Positions 1-7,922 of a stretch of DNA of 64,000 bases are shown in pieces. The notes below the pieces were generated by a model that searched no databases, had not been told where the DNA came from, and saw only the letters and a list, made by a program, of their open reading frames with translations. The stretch is from Sphingomonas hominis (GTDB lineage Bacteria; Pseudomonadota; Alphaproteobacteria; Sphingomonadales; Sphingomonadaceae): positions 310,001 to 374,000 of the forward strand of contig NZ_JABULH010000003.1 of NCBI RefSeq assembly GCF_013328205.1. Direction: 5' to 3'. Position 1 is the first letter of the stretch, and each line of letters starts with the position of its first letter. The position numbers and the translations under genes are program-made.

Positions 1-2
1 AG

Positions 3-611
3 ATCATCGCGCTGGCGAAGGCGCGGGGTGTGGCGATCTATCCCGAGACCAAACACCCGACCTATTTCGCGCGCATCGGCCATCCCACCGACCGGCTGCT
101 GGTCGATCAACTCAAGGCCGCGGGATGGGACGGTGCAGACGCGCCCGTGTTCATCCAGTCGTTCGAGGTGGACAACCTCAAGCGGTTGAAGACGCTGACG
201 CGAGTTCGGCTGATCCAGCTCGTCGCCGCTGCCGGAGCGCCCGCCGACGGCGCCGCAGTCAGCTACGCCGCGATGGTGACACCGGCGGGGTTGCGGGAGG
301 TGGCCCGCTACGCTTGGGGAATAGGGCCGGACAAGGCGATGCTGTGGCAGATTCGGGGGCAGGGCGACGCGCCCACCACGCTGGTCGCCGACGCGCACGC
401 CGCGGGATTGCGCGTGCATCCCTGGACCTATCGCGCGGAGAATGTGTTCGTGCGCGCACCCTTCCGCCGTGTGGGTGAGCCGCACGTGCATGGCGATGTC
501 GCGGGCGAGATGGCGGCGGCGCTGACACAGGGGATAGACGGGTTCTTTACCGACTTTCCTGCTATCGGTGTCGCGACACGTGACGGTCATGTCGCGCGGG
601 AGAACGAGTGA
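3..611 (+). CDS. Glycerophosphodiester phosphodiesterase, C-terminal part (5' end off window)
   Basis: The reading frame is already open at the window edge, so the N-terminus lies outside. The visible 202 residues carry the GIYPETKHP-like segment of GlpQ-type GDPD enzymes (here VAIYPETKHP, around residues 10-19 of the visible part), where the Glu is a metal/catalytic residue. The QSFE segment and the C-terminal GIDGFFTDFP motif of the same TIM-barrel family also follow. The family hydrolyses glycerophosphodiesters such as glycerophosphocholine to glycerol-3-phosphate and an alcohol; GlpQ-like members are usually periplasmic, but the signal peptide cannot be seen here. The stop codon overlaps the start region of the next small lipoprotein gene (TGATG), so the two are probably co-transcribed. 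Confidence 0.88.
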   Translation: MIALAKARGVAIYPETKHPTYFARIGHPTDRLLVDQLKAAGWDGADAPVFIQSFEVDNLKRLKTLTRVRLIQLVAAAGAPADGAAVSYAAMVTPAGLREVARYAWGIGPDKAMLWQIRGQGDAPTTLVADAHAAGLRVHPWTYRAENVFVRAPFRRVGEPHVHGDVAGEMAAALTQGIDGFFTDFPAIGVATRDGHVARENE

Positions 612-895
612 TGCGTCGAGTTGTGCTGATGCTGGCGGCGGTGCCGCTGCTCGCGACCGGGGGCTGCGTCAGGACGGCGTGGAACGTCGCGACGATGCCG
701 GTGCGCGCGGTCGGCAAGGCAGCGGATCTCGCCACCACCAGCCCGCGCGAGCGCGACGAGAAGTACGTCCGCCAGCAGCGCAAGCAGGCCGAGCGCGAGG
801 AACGCGAGCGCCGCGATTACGAGCGTGACTGCCGCAAGAGGCGCGACGCTTGCCCGCCCTACCAGGGCTATGTCGCCGGGCAGCGCGAACGCTGA
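611..895 (+). CDS. Small putative lipoprotein, basic/charged tail
   Basis: This 94-residue protein begins with a short lipoprotein-type signal (MRRVV, then a hydrophobic stretch) ending in ATGGC, with Cys19 as the likely lipidated residue. The -3 position of the lipobox is Thr, which is less usual. The mature part is small. Residues 45-80 are extremely rich in Arg, Glu and Lys and probably helical, and two further Cys lie near the C-terminus. The ATG overlaps the stop of the phosphodiesterase gene as TGATG, which supports this start over the GTG one codon earlier. I do not recognise a family. A membrane-anchored envelope protein is the most that can be inferred. Confidence 0.65.
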   Translation: MRRVVLMLAAVPLLATGGCVRTAWNVATMPVRAVGKAADLATTSPRERDEKYVRQQRKQAEREERERRDYERDCRKRRDACPPYQGYVAGQRER

Positions 896-950
896 AGCTA
901 AGCGCAATCAGCGCGGGCCTGTCACGCCTCGCCGGGCCTATTTGCCTCGC

Positions 951-1023
951 ATCATCCTCGACCTGATCCGAGGACCCGCTTTAACGTCGGCGCCGAGAAG
1001 AAGCGTGATCCCGGATCAGGTCA
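951..1023. repeat. REP-like intergenic inverted repeat, copy 1 of 3
   Basis: The left half contains CCTGATCCGAGGACCCGC and the right half GTGATCCCGGATCAGG, which are near-complementary and can fold into a long hairpin. Related copies lie at 44061-44138 and 48176-48268. It sits between two small lipoprotein genes and could also act on transcript ends. Confidence 0.6.
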
Positions 1024-1035
1024 AACGGGAACGCA

Positions 1036-1392
1036 TTAGCGATCGCTGAAATTGCCGCCGGTCGCGGGCTCGCCCGCCGCTTCGTCACGCGAGGCGCGCG
1101 CGGTCATGCCGGTCGCCGACGCATCGTCCGCCATCTGTTCGTCCTGCGACGGCGTGGTCTCGGGCGGCAGCGCCTCGGCGGTGGCATTCAGGTCGATTGA
1201 CGGGAGCGGCTCGGGCGTCGTCGTCTGGGCGGGCAGCGGCTCGACCGGCGGCGGCGTCTCGACTGCGGTATTCTCCTCGACGACGTTCTCACTCACGGTC
1301 GCGTCGTCACGCGAGCCCGAGCAACCGGGCAGGCCTGCGACGAGCAGCAACGCACCGCCGAGTGTGAGTACGGCCTTGTTCTTCCTGATCAT
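1036..1392 (-). CDS. Small Pro/Glu/Thr-rich lipoprotein
   Basis: The 118-residue protein has a clear lipoprotein signal: MIRKNK, a hydrophobic core, then LPGC with Cys24 as the lipidation site. The mature region (about residues 25-118) is low-complexity, rich in Glu, Pro, Thr and Ala, with no recognisable domain and probably disordered. The ATG at 1392 was chosen because it places the positively charged n-region directly before the hydrophobic core; the frame is open further upstream but encodes only Arg-rich, non-signal sequence. It lies 25 bp downstream of the L,D-transpeptidase gene on the same strand and may be co-transcribed with it, which would fit an envelope role. Function unknown. 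Confidence 0.7.
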   Translation of the reverse strand: MIRKNKAVLTLGGALLLVAGLPGCSGSRDDATVSENVVEENTAVETPPPVEPLPAQTTTPEPLPSIDLNATAEALPPETTPSQDEQMADDASATGMTARASRDEAAGEPATGGNFSDR

Positions 1393-1417
1393 CAACGCAT
1401 CCTTACAAACGAAACCA

Positions 1418-2920
1418 TTACAGCGAGGCGAGCGTCTGCTTCGCCTGTCGCGCCTCGACCTTGCTGGCCAATTCGCCGTCCCAGCCGTACGGGTCTTCAC
1501 GAAAGCCGACCTGACCCGTCGGACTCGCGAACGCGGTCCAGTACAGCAGGTACACCGCGACCGGTTCAGCCATCTTCGCGCGCACCGTCTTGCCCGCCGC
1601 CACGGTGGTGTCGATCGCCGCGGGCTGCCATTCGGGCGTGGTCTTCATCAATAGCTTGGCGAGCGCTTCGGGCTTTTCCAGCCGCACGCAGCCGTGGCTG
1701 GCGAGGCGGTCGAAGCGCGAGAAGCCTTGTTGTGCGGGCGTATCGTGCAGGTAGACCGCGAAATCGTTGGCGAAATCGAACTTGTAGCGCCCGAGCGCGC
1801 TCTTCTCCGACGATTGCTGCAACCGCTTCGATCCGCCATTGTCGATCACGCGGAAACCGTTGCGCTTCAGATAGCCGGGGTTGGCGCGCTCCTTGGGCCA
1901 CAATTCCTTGTCGGCGATCGAGCTCGGCACGTTCCACGGCGGATTGAGCACCACCGAGTGGATCGACGACACCAGCATCGGCGTCTCGTTGCCCGGCCGC
2001 CCGGTCACTGCCTTCATCGACATGACGGGGGCGTCGCCGTCGAACACCGTCAGCACAGCGGCGGCGACGTTCACCTGGACGCGCTTCTGCTCCAATTGCG
2101 CGGGCAGCCAGCGCCATCGCTCCATGTTCGCCGCGATCTGCCGCATCCGCGTGGTGACCGGCACGTTGAGCGCCGCCAGCGTCAGCGCGCCGACGTCGCC
2201 AGCCGGGTTCAAGCCATAACGCCGCTGCGCGCGCCGCACACCGTCGAGCAACCCGGCGTCGAACTTGTCGCCGCTCGCCGCCACCTGCGGATCCTCTGCC
2301 GACAATCGCTTGCGCAACGCTGCGACCGCTGGACCCGATCGACCGAACTTCAGCTCGGGCGCAGCCGACACGCTGCTCCAGCCACCATCGGCCGCGATTT
2401 CGCGATAACGGGCCAGACCCGCGACCAGCGCGTCATAGCCGGCATAAGGCGGCGGCAGCGACGCGATCCACGCTGCCAGCCGATCACGCGCCACCGCGTC
2501 GGCGAAACCGGGCAGCGGATCGAAGCGCTGCGGCCGAATGCCCCAGTCGCGCTCGAAATCGCTGGCGTCGAGCCGCCCGGCATGCACCGCGCGCGCGTGA
2601 TCGAGCGCCACGCGCACCAGCGCGTCGCCCCCGGTCGCGCTCAGGTCGCGCGGCGCACCCTGGCGCAGGCCCTGCCTGACCTCGTCCTGCGCGATCAACT
2701 TGGCGAGTTGGCGCGCCTGCGCGTCCGACAGTTGCGGCAGCGGCTGCGCCACCATCGTCGCTCCGACCGGCGGGGCGAGTACGGGAGCCGGCGTTTCCTG
2801 CGCAGCCGCAAGCGAGGCGAGGGCGATCAGCGAGCCACCCGTCGCCGTCCGGATCGCACGTCGCATCCACGCAGCCTGCCCCTGACGCGAGCGACCGTGA
2901 AACGCGTTCAACCTGTTCAT
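1418..2920 (-). CDS. L,D-transpeptidase, YcbB/LdtD-like, murein cross-linking
   Basis: The 500-residue protein has an N-terminal export signal (a hydrophobic segment ending near SLAAAQE, residues about 25-41). It then has a peptidoglycan-binding-like domain (KFGRSGPAVAALRKRLS and a downstream FQ..YGLNPAG-type repeat in mid-protein) and a C-terminal YkuD domain. The YkuD active-site signature is intact as SHGCVRLE, giving the catalytic Cys and the preceding His. Architecture and length match the YcbB family, which makes 3-3 cross-links in peptidoglycan or attaches proteins to it in the periplasm. The ATG at 2920 is preceded by an AGAGGA-type ribosome site. The small lipoprotein gene at 1036-1392 follows closely. 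Confidence in the family is high; the exact transpeptidation role is inferred. Confidence 0.92.
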   Translation of the reverse strand: MNRLNAFHGRSRQGQAAWMRRAIRTATGGSLIALASLAAAQETPAPVLAPPVGATMVAQPLPQLSDAQARQLAKLIAQDEVRQGLRQGAPRDLSATGGDALVRVALDHARAVHAGRLDASDFERDWGIRPQRFDPLPGFADAVARDRLAAWIASLPPPYAGYDALVAGLARYREIAADGGWSSVSAAPELKFGRSGPAVAALRKRLSAEDPQVAASGDKFDAGLLDGVRRAQRRYGLNPAGDVGALTLAALNVPVTTRMRQIAANMERWRWLPAQLEQKRVQVNVAAAVLTVFDGDAPVMSMKAVTGRPGNETPMLVSSIHSVVLNPPWNVPSSIADKELWPKERANPGYLKRNGFRVIDNGGSKRLQQSSEKSALGRYKFDFANDFAVYLHDTPAQQGFSRFDRLASHGCVRLEKPEALAKLLMKTTPEWQPAAIDTTVAAGKTVRAKMAEPVAVYLLYWTAFASPTGQVGFREDPYGWDGELASKVEARQAKQTLASL

Positions 2921-3282
2921 GAACTCTTGTCCTCTGCTCGATCCATTCCGAGCTGGTGTCGCGGTTAACGACCCGACCCTGCGCCACGATGAACGCGCTG
3001 CTATACCGCAAGTGGCACAGTTCGCGAAACAATCGTGGCGCGCCGATGCGGTGCGTGGGTTGTAATGGCCACAAAGGCCGCGCGTCAGATTGCGGTCGCA
3101 CAGGTTAGCCGACAATTCGCTCTCTCCGCTCCATCCCGTCCGGCGATCGGCAGGAAAAAAGTATCGAATTTACTCACGAGAAACGCGTTCACTTTACGTT
3201 TCAGCCACTTGCCCTTGCGGTGTGTCTCGCAGAAAGTGTTGGCGGTCGCATTTTCCCGCAACTCACAATGATGAGGCAAAGA
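2921..3282. other. Intergenic region without recognised content
   Basis: This lies between the divergent L,D-transpeptidase gene and a small orphan gene. GC content visibly drops around 3150-3260. Promoters for both genes must lie here, but no site could be assigned with confidence and no repeat or RNA was recognised. Confidence 0.5.
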
Positions 3283-3576
3283 ATGCATGGTTGTGCTGCA
3301 AGAATTGAATTGAACGGGCCACCTGAGGGCGCTGTTTACAACGAAGTGCATCAGCGCTTGTCCTCGATCGGATGGAAGCGAGAGATTAAGGGCGAAAGCG
3401 GCCGCTGGTGGAAATTGCCGGACGCCATGTACGTTGGCGTGTCGAACGAGAGCGACGTCAGCCAGATACAAGAATGGCTTACATCTACCGTTGACGAGGT
3501 CTGGCCTAGGAATGAGGTGATCGTCTTTCGCCACGACGATGCTGCTTGGCAGGGTCTAACTCAACTACGCGCGTGA
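3283..3576 (+). CDS. Small hypothetical protein, orphan
   Basis: A 97-residue soluble protein that I do not recognise. The ATG at 3283 is favoured over ATGs at 3268 and 3271 because TGAGG lies six bases ahead of it. The sequence has a plausible alternation of strands and helices: an RIELNG strand, a helix from about residue 15, GWKREI, MYVGV, a helix QIQEWLTS, and an IVFRHDD strand. This suggests a small alpha/beta fold. Codon use is less GC-biased than in the neighbours, as is common in recently acquired or weakly expressed genes. A strong palindromic terminator follows about 110 bp downstream. No membrane segment or signal is present. Confidence 0.6.
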   Translation: MHGCAARIELNGPPEGAVYNEVHQRLSSIGWKREIKGESGRWWKLPDAMYVGVSNESDVSQIQEWLTSTVDEVWPRNEVIVFRHDDAAWQGLTQLRA

Positions 3577-3682
3577 TGGTTCGCAGGGGTCTAGGCTTCG
3601 ATCTTAATGCAGGCAGCCAGCGAGTGCGACGTTTGGTGAGCCGATTTGTATCTACCTAGCTCAGGACACGACATCACCGGGA

Positions 3683-3712
3683 AAGGGCGGCTTGATCAAG
3701 CCGCCCTTTTTC
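3683..3712 (+). terminator. Rho-independent terminator, near-perfect palindrome
   Basis: Positions 3683-3708 are self-complementary throughout (centre at TTGATCAA), giving a stem of about 11 bp, and a run of five T follows. It would end transcription from the orphan gene on the plus strand. The reverse strand also carries a short T run, so it may work in both directions. Confidence 0.75.
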
Positions 3713-3863
3713 TGGCTTTCGAGCCAATCGAGCGGAGGCGAAGCCCCTCTTTCCGATGGCAGTTGACCGCCACACCAGATGGCTTTAATCCGCATCACTG
3801 CAAAATAGAGTTGCAAAACAACTTTGGCGATGCGGTAAAATCGGTAGCGGTTGCAGCCGCTTA

Positions 3864-3937
3864 GCGGGTATAGCACAATGGTAGTGCAGCAGCCTTCCAA
3901 GCTGAATACGCGGGTTCGATTCCCGCTACCCGCTCCA
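3864..3937 (+). tRNA. tRNA-Gly (anticodon TCC)
   Basis: Acceptor stem GCGGGTA pairs with TACCCGC, with discriminator T and an encoded CCA. The D-arm has GCAC..GTGC. The anticodon arm CAGCCTTCCAAGCTG carries TCC, and the T-arm is CGGGTTCGATTCCCG. The sequence closely follows the layout of E. coli tRNA-Gly(UCC). It reads GGA and, by wobble, GGG codons. Confidence 0.97.
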
Positions 3938-4222
3938 CCCTCCTTTCCCCTGATTAAATGCTGTCGTGCATCGGCAGCTAGGACGTCGCTGGACCCGGTC
4001 CGGTGCAATGTGGCGCTGAGCGGCCAATGGCCAATTATAGCCATTGCTTATCTGCTGCCGTAGAGAGCGATCAGCGGGCCGGTCGCGCCGCTCGAAGTGA
4101 ATATCACCGCTCGACTGCTGGCGATGTTCCAAACGGGCGATGACCCATCACACACGCCGCGCCGCTTTGCCGTTTGCCACGGTGGAGCGCACCAAGACGA
4201 CTTCCAAACACAAAGTAAGAAG

Positions 4223-4308
4223 TGGTGGAAGGGACTGGATTCGAACCAGTGTACGCTCACGCGGGCAGATTTACAGTCTGCTGCCTTTAACCACTCGGCC
4301 ACCCTTCC
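4223..4308 (-). tRNA. tRNA-Tyr (anticodon GTA)
   Basis: On the minus strand the acceptor GGAAGGG pairs with CCCTTCC, followed by A and an encoded CCA. The anticodon stem GCAGA..TCTGC presents CTGTAAA with GTA. A long variable arm (about 13 nt) separates it from the T-arm CTGGTTCGAATCCAG, as expected for a class II tRNA such as tRNA-Tyr. Confidence 0.97.
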
Positions 4309-4523
4309 ATCCGGGTCGCGCCGAACGGTTGTTCGGCACCTGCTGCACGATGCGGGCACGGTGCAGGCGGCTGGTCAGGCCGCTGTTCAACGCCGCCGAA
4401 GCGACGAAGAAGGCGGCTCCTAGAGGGGGCGGCGGGCGGACGCAAGCCCCTTCGCACATGCTTGCGCAGCAGCGGTCCGCCGCATAGGCACGCATCCATG
4501 CACGATCACGGATTTCAGCGCTG

Positions 4524-5270
4524 ATGGCGCGGCGCGGCCATCGCCCGAGCCAGACGCAAGGCAATCGCCCGCGTTTCTGGGGCCGCCACGCGGTCACCGC
4601 CGCGCTCGCCAACCCCGAGCGGGTGGTGCGCAAGATGTGGGGCACCCGCGAGGCGTTGGCGGCGCTCGACCTGCCATCAGCGCTGCCCGTCGTCTTCGCC
4701 GAAGCGCCCGATCTCGGCCGGCTGGTGCCCAATGACGCGCCGCACCAGGGGCTGGTCGCCGAAGTCGATCCGCTGGAAGAAATCTGGCTGGGCGACCTGC
4801 TGGCGCAGGGCGAGGGCGACCGTCGCCCGCTGATCGTGCTCGATCAGGTCACCGATCCGCACAATGTCGGCGCGATCATGCGCTCGGCCGCGGCGTTCGA
4901 CGCGCTCGGCATCGTGACGCAGGACCGCCACGCGCCGCCTGAATCGGGCGTGCTCGCGCGCTCGGCCTCGGGCGCGCTCGAGGTTGTGCCGTGGGTGCGG
5001 GTCGTGAACCTCGCGCGCGCGCTCGACGAGATCGGTGAGGCGGGCTTCTGGCGCATCGGGCTTACCGGCCACGCGCCGGCGTTGCTCGCCGAGCAACTGG
5101 GCGAGACGCGCCCCGCGATCGTGCTCGGCGCAGAGGGCGAGGGGATGCGACAGAACACCGAGGCGCATTGCGACCAACTCGCGCGGCTGCCGATCTCGGG
5201 CAAGGTGGAGAGCTTGAACGTCTCCAACGCCGCCGCGATCGCGCTCTACGCGGTGGCGGCGCGCGGCTGA
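4524..5270 (+). CDS. rlmB: 23S rRNA (guanosine-2'-O-)-methyltransferase RlmB (TrmH/SpoU family)
   Basis: The 248-residue protein shows an N-terminal substrate-binding segment (FWGRHAVTAAL near residues 18-28) and a SpoU/TrmH knotted methyltransferase domain. The three SPOUT motifs are visible: LDQVTDPHNVGAIMRSA (motif 1, about residues 103-119), IVLGAEGEGM (motif 2) and LNVSNAAAIALYA (motif 3 at the C-terminus). RlmB methylates G2251 of 23S rRNA in the peptidyltransferase centre. Length and domain order fit RlmB rather than the shorter TrmH tRNA enzymes. The gene stands after tRNA-Tyr, which points the other way, and converges on the ferredoxin gene. Confidence 0.9.
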   Translation: MARRGHRPSQTQGNRPRFWGRHAVTAALANPERVVRKMWGTREALAALDLPSALPVVFAEAPDLGRLVPNDAPHQGLVAEVDPLEEIWLGDLLAQGEGDRRPLIVLDQVTDPHNVGAIMRSAAAFDALGIVTQDRHAPPESGVLARSASGALEVVPWVRVVNLARALDEIGEAGFWRIGLTGHAPALLAEQLGETRPAIVLGAEGEGMRQNTEAHCDQLARLPISGKVESLNVSNAAAIALYAVAARG

Positions 5271-5312
5271 ACGGACGGGCAGGGCGCGGCGATCGACCGC
5301 GCCGGCACCGCT

Positions 5313-5630
5313 TTAATCCTCTTCGGCGATCCGCACCTTCAGCCCGTCGAGCGCCGAGGTGAACTGTATCTGGCACGACAGGCGCGAGCCCGCGTCGCGG
5401 TCGGCGGACGAATCGAGCAGATCGTTCTCGTCCTCGCTCATCTTGGGCAGGCGATCGGCGAAGGCCGGGTCGACGTGGACGTGGCACGTCGCGCAGGAGC
5501 AGCAGCCACCGCACAGCGCCAGGATCTCGTCGATGCCGGCATCACGAATGACTTCCATCACCGACAGGCCGACCTCGCCGTCGATCTCGCGTTCTTCCCC
5601 CTCGCGGGTGACGACGATAAGCTTGGGCAT
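5313..5630 (-). CDS. 2Fe-2S ferredoxin, adrenodoxin/putidaredoxin type
   Basis: A 105-residue ferredoxin of the vertebrate-type (ISC/adrenodoxin) class. The cluster ligands appear in [11 protein letters not shown] as C-X5-C-X2-C (Cys40, Cys46 and Cys49), followed by HVHVD and a fourth ligand in LSCQIQF near residue 85. Two additional Cys lie within the loop (CGGCC), where relatives commonly have CGGxC with one or none. Such proteins shuttle electrons to P450s, oxygenases or Fe-S assembly. No partner reductase is adjacent, so the partner is unknown. The ATG at 5630 gives the canonical MPKLIVVT start. Confidence 0.9.
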   Translation of the reverse strand: MPKLIVVTREGEEREIDGEVGLSVMEVIRDAGIDEILALCGGCCSCATCHVHVDPAFADRLPKMSEDENDLLDSSADRDAGSRLSCQIQFTSALDGLKVRIAEED

Positions 5631-5684
5631 GATCAACTCTCCGATTGGTGACGGCTTCCATGCCGCGTCGCACGCGCCCGAGCA

Positions 5685-6338
5685 ATGGTGCGCGCAACGG
5701 GTTGCGCGATGGGCCTGAGCGAGCGGGACCTGCGCGCCGGGCTCGACGCGCTCGCCGCGATCGAGCCCGCGTTCGGCGACGCGATCGCGCGCGTCGGCTA
5801 CCCAGCACCCCGCATCCGCCAGCGCGGCTACGCCACCTTGTTGCGCACCATCGTCGGCCAACAGGTCAGCGTGCGCGCCGCCGACGCGGTGTGGCGCAAG
5901 CTGGAGGAGCAGGTCGGCGATCCGAACGACCCTGCGGCGGTCGCCGCGGCGAGTGACGAGAGTTTACGCGCCTGCGGGTTCTCGCGGCAGAAGATCGGCT
6001 ACGCGCGTAGTCTGGCCGAGGAAGTGTTGAGCGGCCGGCTCGACCTCGCCGGTCTGCCCGCCGACGACGAGGCAGCACTCGCGCAGCTCATTCGCGTGAA
6101 GGGGATTGGTCGCTGGTCGGCTGAGGTCTACCTGTTGTTTGCCGAAGGCCGTCCCGACATCTGGCCTGCGGGCGACTTGGCGGTGCAGATCGAGGTCGGC
6201 CGCATCCTCGGCCTCAATGCGCGGCCGAGCGAGAAGCTGACGCGCGAACTGGCGGAAGCATGGCGTCCGCACCGCGGGGCGGCGGCGATCTTCACTTGGC
6301 ATCATTACGGTGCAGGGCCCGACGCGGCGCCGGTCTAG
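5685..6338 (+). CDS. DNA-3-methyladenine glycosylase II, AlkA-like (HhH-GPD)
   Basis: The protein (217 residues, or 209 from the alternative ATG at 5709) is a compact HhH-GPD base-excision glycosylase without the N-terminal domain of E. coli AlkA. Recognisable parts are TIVGQQVS (substrate pocket helix), the helix-hairpin-helix [14 protein letters not shown] and the catalytic aspartate in WPAGDLAVQ (Asp164 from the first ATG). It would remove alkylated purines such as 3-methyladenine. The start is uncertain; the ATG at 5709 (MGLSERDL) gives the more typical N-terminus. It is divergent from the ferredoxin gene, and no alkylation regulator is adjacent. Confidence 0.9.
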   Translation: MVRATGCAMGLSERDLRAGLDALAAIEPAFGDAIARVGYPAPRIRQRGYATLLRTIVGQQVSVRAADAVWRKLEEQVGDPNDPAAVAAASDESLRACGFSRQKIGYARSLAEEVLSGRLDLAGLPADDEAALAQLIRVKGIGRWSAEVYLLFAEGRPDIWPAGDLAVQIEVGRILGLNARPSEKLTRELAEAWRPHRGAAAIFTWHHYGAGPDAAPV

Positions 6339-6570
6339 GCGTCGCGCCTGCAGGAGTGGCGCGCCTGCGCTCGCTTCCGGGTCACGAGGATCGCTGACCG
6401 CGAACAAGGCGCCGATCGGCATTTCTGATGCAACAGGCTCATTACGAAGCCATGTGGGTGACTATTCGCTCTCCGCCGTCGTCAGTTTAGTCCTCACGAG
6501 ATAACGGTATAAAGATATCTTTATATCTTGATTGACAAGGCGTGCGCGCTGGTGTTGAACGGCCATGTCG

Positions 6571-6765
6571 AGGTTCCCCGCCTCAGGCATGACGGCGGGG
6601 CTAAGACGGGAAGTCGGTGATGCCTTGCAGGCAGAGTCCGACGCTGCCCCCGCAACTGTAAGCGGCGAGCGGCGGTTCCTTTTGGTGCCACTGAGCCTTT
6701 GCACGAGGCTTGGGAAGGCCGGAGCCGCCGTGCTGACCCGCAAGCCAGGAGACCTGCCTTTGACG
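6571..6765 (+). promoter_or_regulatory. Cobalamin (AdoCbl) riboswitch upstream of mesX-mesD
   Basis: The conserved core is present in order: AGGTTCCCC (6571), GGGAAGTCGGTG (6608-6619), GCTGCCCCCGCAACTGTA (6643-6660), GCCACTG (6687-6693), GGGAAGGC (about 6712-6719), then GACCCGCAAGCCAGGAGACC through CTGCC (about 6735-6757), which is the B12 box. About 130 bp separate it from the mesX start and should hold the expression platform. By analogy with known B12 riboswitches, bound cobalamin would repress the downstream genes. Confidence 0.95.
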
Positions 6766-6898
6766 CCATAACGTTCCTCGGACGGGGGTTCCTCCGGTGG
6801 ATCGCGCTTCAATGTGGTCCGCGGCGCATCCGTCGTCCGGGCTCCACGTGCTTGGTGCGTTCCCTCGTAGCTCCCTGCCCGAACACAGCAGGTGAGTC

Positions 6899-7885
6899 AT
6901 GACCGACAGCGGCTTCACGTTCACGATCAACAGCATCCCGTTCGACGAGGATTACCGCCCCGCCGACAACACGCGCGCCACGACCAATTTCGCCAACCTG
7001 GCACGCGGCGAGCGGCGGCGCGAGAATTTGCGCAACACGCTGCGCATGATCAACAACCGCTTCAACTCGCTCGCACCGTGGGACAATGCCGCGGGGGACC
7101 GGTACGCGGTCGAACTGCGCATCGTCTCCGCCGGGCTGTTGATCGATGCCGCCAGGGTGGCGGAAGCGTTCCCGCTGATCGAGATCCTGCACACCACCAT
7201 CGTCGACCGGATCACCGGCGCGCGCATCCCCGGCATCGCCGGCAACAACTTTTCCTCCTACATCCGCGACTATGATTTCAGCGTGCTGCTGCCCGACCAT
7301 CTGGCGCACCACGCAGATGGCGGCGTGCCGGTCGACTTCGGCAACCTGCACGGCAATCTGTTCAAGCATTTCGTTAGGTCGGCCGCGTACCGCGACCGCT
7401 TCGCCAAGCCGCCCGTCATCTGTTTGAGTGTGTCGAGCAGCCAGCATTACGATCGGTCAACCAACGAGCATCCGGTGCTCGGCGTCGAATATACTGCCGA
7501 GCGCTCCTCATCCACCGACGCCTATTTCGGCAAGATGGGGATGAAGGTCCGCTACTTCATGCCGCGCCACGCGGTCGCGCCATTGGCCTTCTACCACCTC
7601 GGCGACCTGATCGGCGATCACACCGACCTAGAGCTAGCCGGCACGGTCAGCACGATGGAAACGTTTCAGAAGATCTACCGTCCCGAAATCTACAACGCCA
7701 ACTCGGTCGCCGCGGCACGCTACCGACCGAGCCTGACCGATCAGGACTTCTCGCTCACCCGCATCGTCTACGACCGCGAGGAGCGCAGCCGCCTGGCGGT
7801 TCAGCAGGGACGCTTCGCCGAGGAACAGCTCATCAAACCGCACGGCGCGCGGTTGCACCAATGGTCCGAAAACTTTGCGCGCTGA
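6899..7885 (+). CDS. mesX: MesX, putative oxygenase required by the methionine synthase MesD (DUF1852)
   Basis: The 328-residue protein matches the DUF1852 family from its start (FTFTINSIPFDEDYRPADNT) through RMINNRFNSLAPWDN and GIAGNNFSSYIRDYDF. It is soluble and has no signal peptide. In the published description of folate-independent methionine synthases, DUF1852 proteins (MesX) are encoded next to MesD and needed for its oxygen-dependent activity; that is literature knowledge, not visible here. AGGTGAG lies just before the ATG. The gene is first in a two-gene operon, 37 bp ahead of mesD, behind a cobalamin riboswitch. Expression would be expected when B12 is scarce. Its chemistry is still not well defined. 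Confidence 0.9.
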   Translation: MTDSGFTFTINSIPFDEDYRPADNTRATTNFANLARGERRRENLRNTLRMINNRFNSLAPWDNAAGDRYAVELRIVSAGLLIDAARVAEAFPLIEILHTTIVDRITGARIPGIAGNNFSSYIRDYDFSVLLPDHLAHHADGGVPVDFGNLHGNLFKHFVRSAAYRDRFAKPPVICLSVSSSQHYDRSTNEHPVLGVEYTAERSSSTDAYFGKMGMKVRYFMPRHAVAPLAFYHLGDLIGDHTDLELAGTVSTMETFQKIYRPEIYNANSVAAARYRPSLTDQDFSLTRIVYDREERSRLAVQQGRFAEEQLIKPHGARLHQWSENFAR

Positions 7886-7922
7886 CCCGCACGATCCCGA
7901 ACCGAACAAGGCTGACCCAACC

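Noticed and set aside
1694-2968. 424-codon open frame antisense to the L,D-transpeptidase gene
   Set aside because: It encodes Arg/His-rich sequence without domains. It arises from the high GC of the opposite strand, whose product has clear motifs.
5283-5303. Hairpin between rlmB and the ferredoxin gene as a terminator
   Set aside because: The 7-bp stem is followed by GGCACCG and only a distant short T run, so termination cannot be supported.
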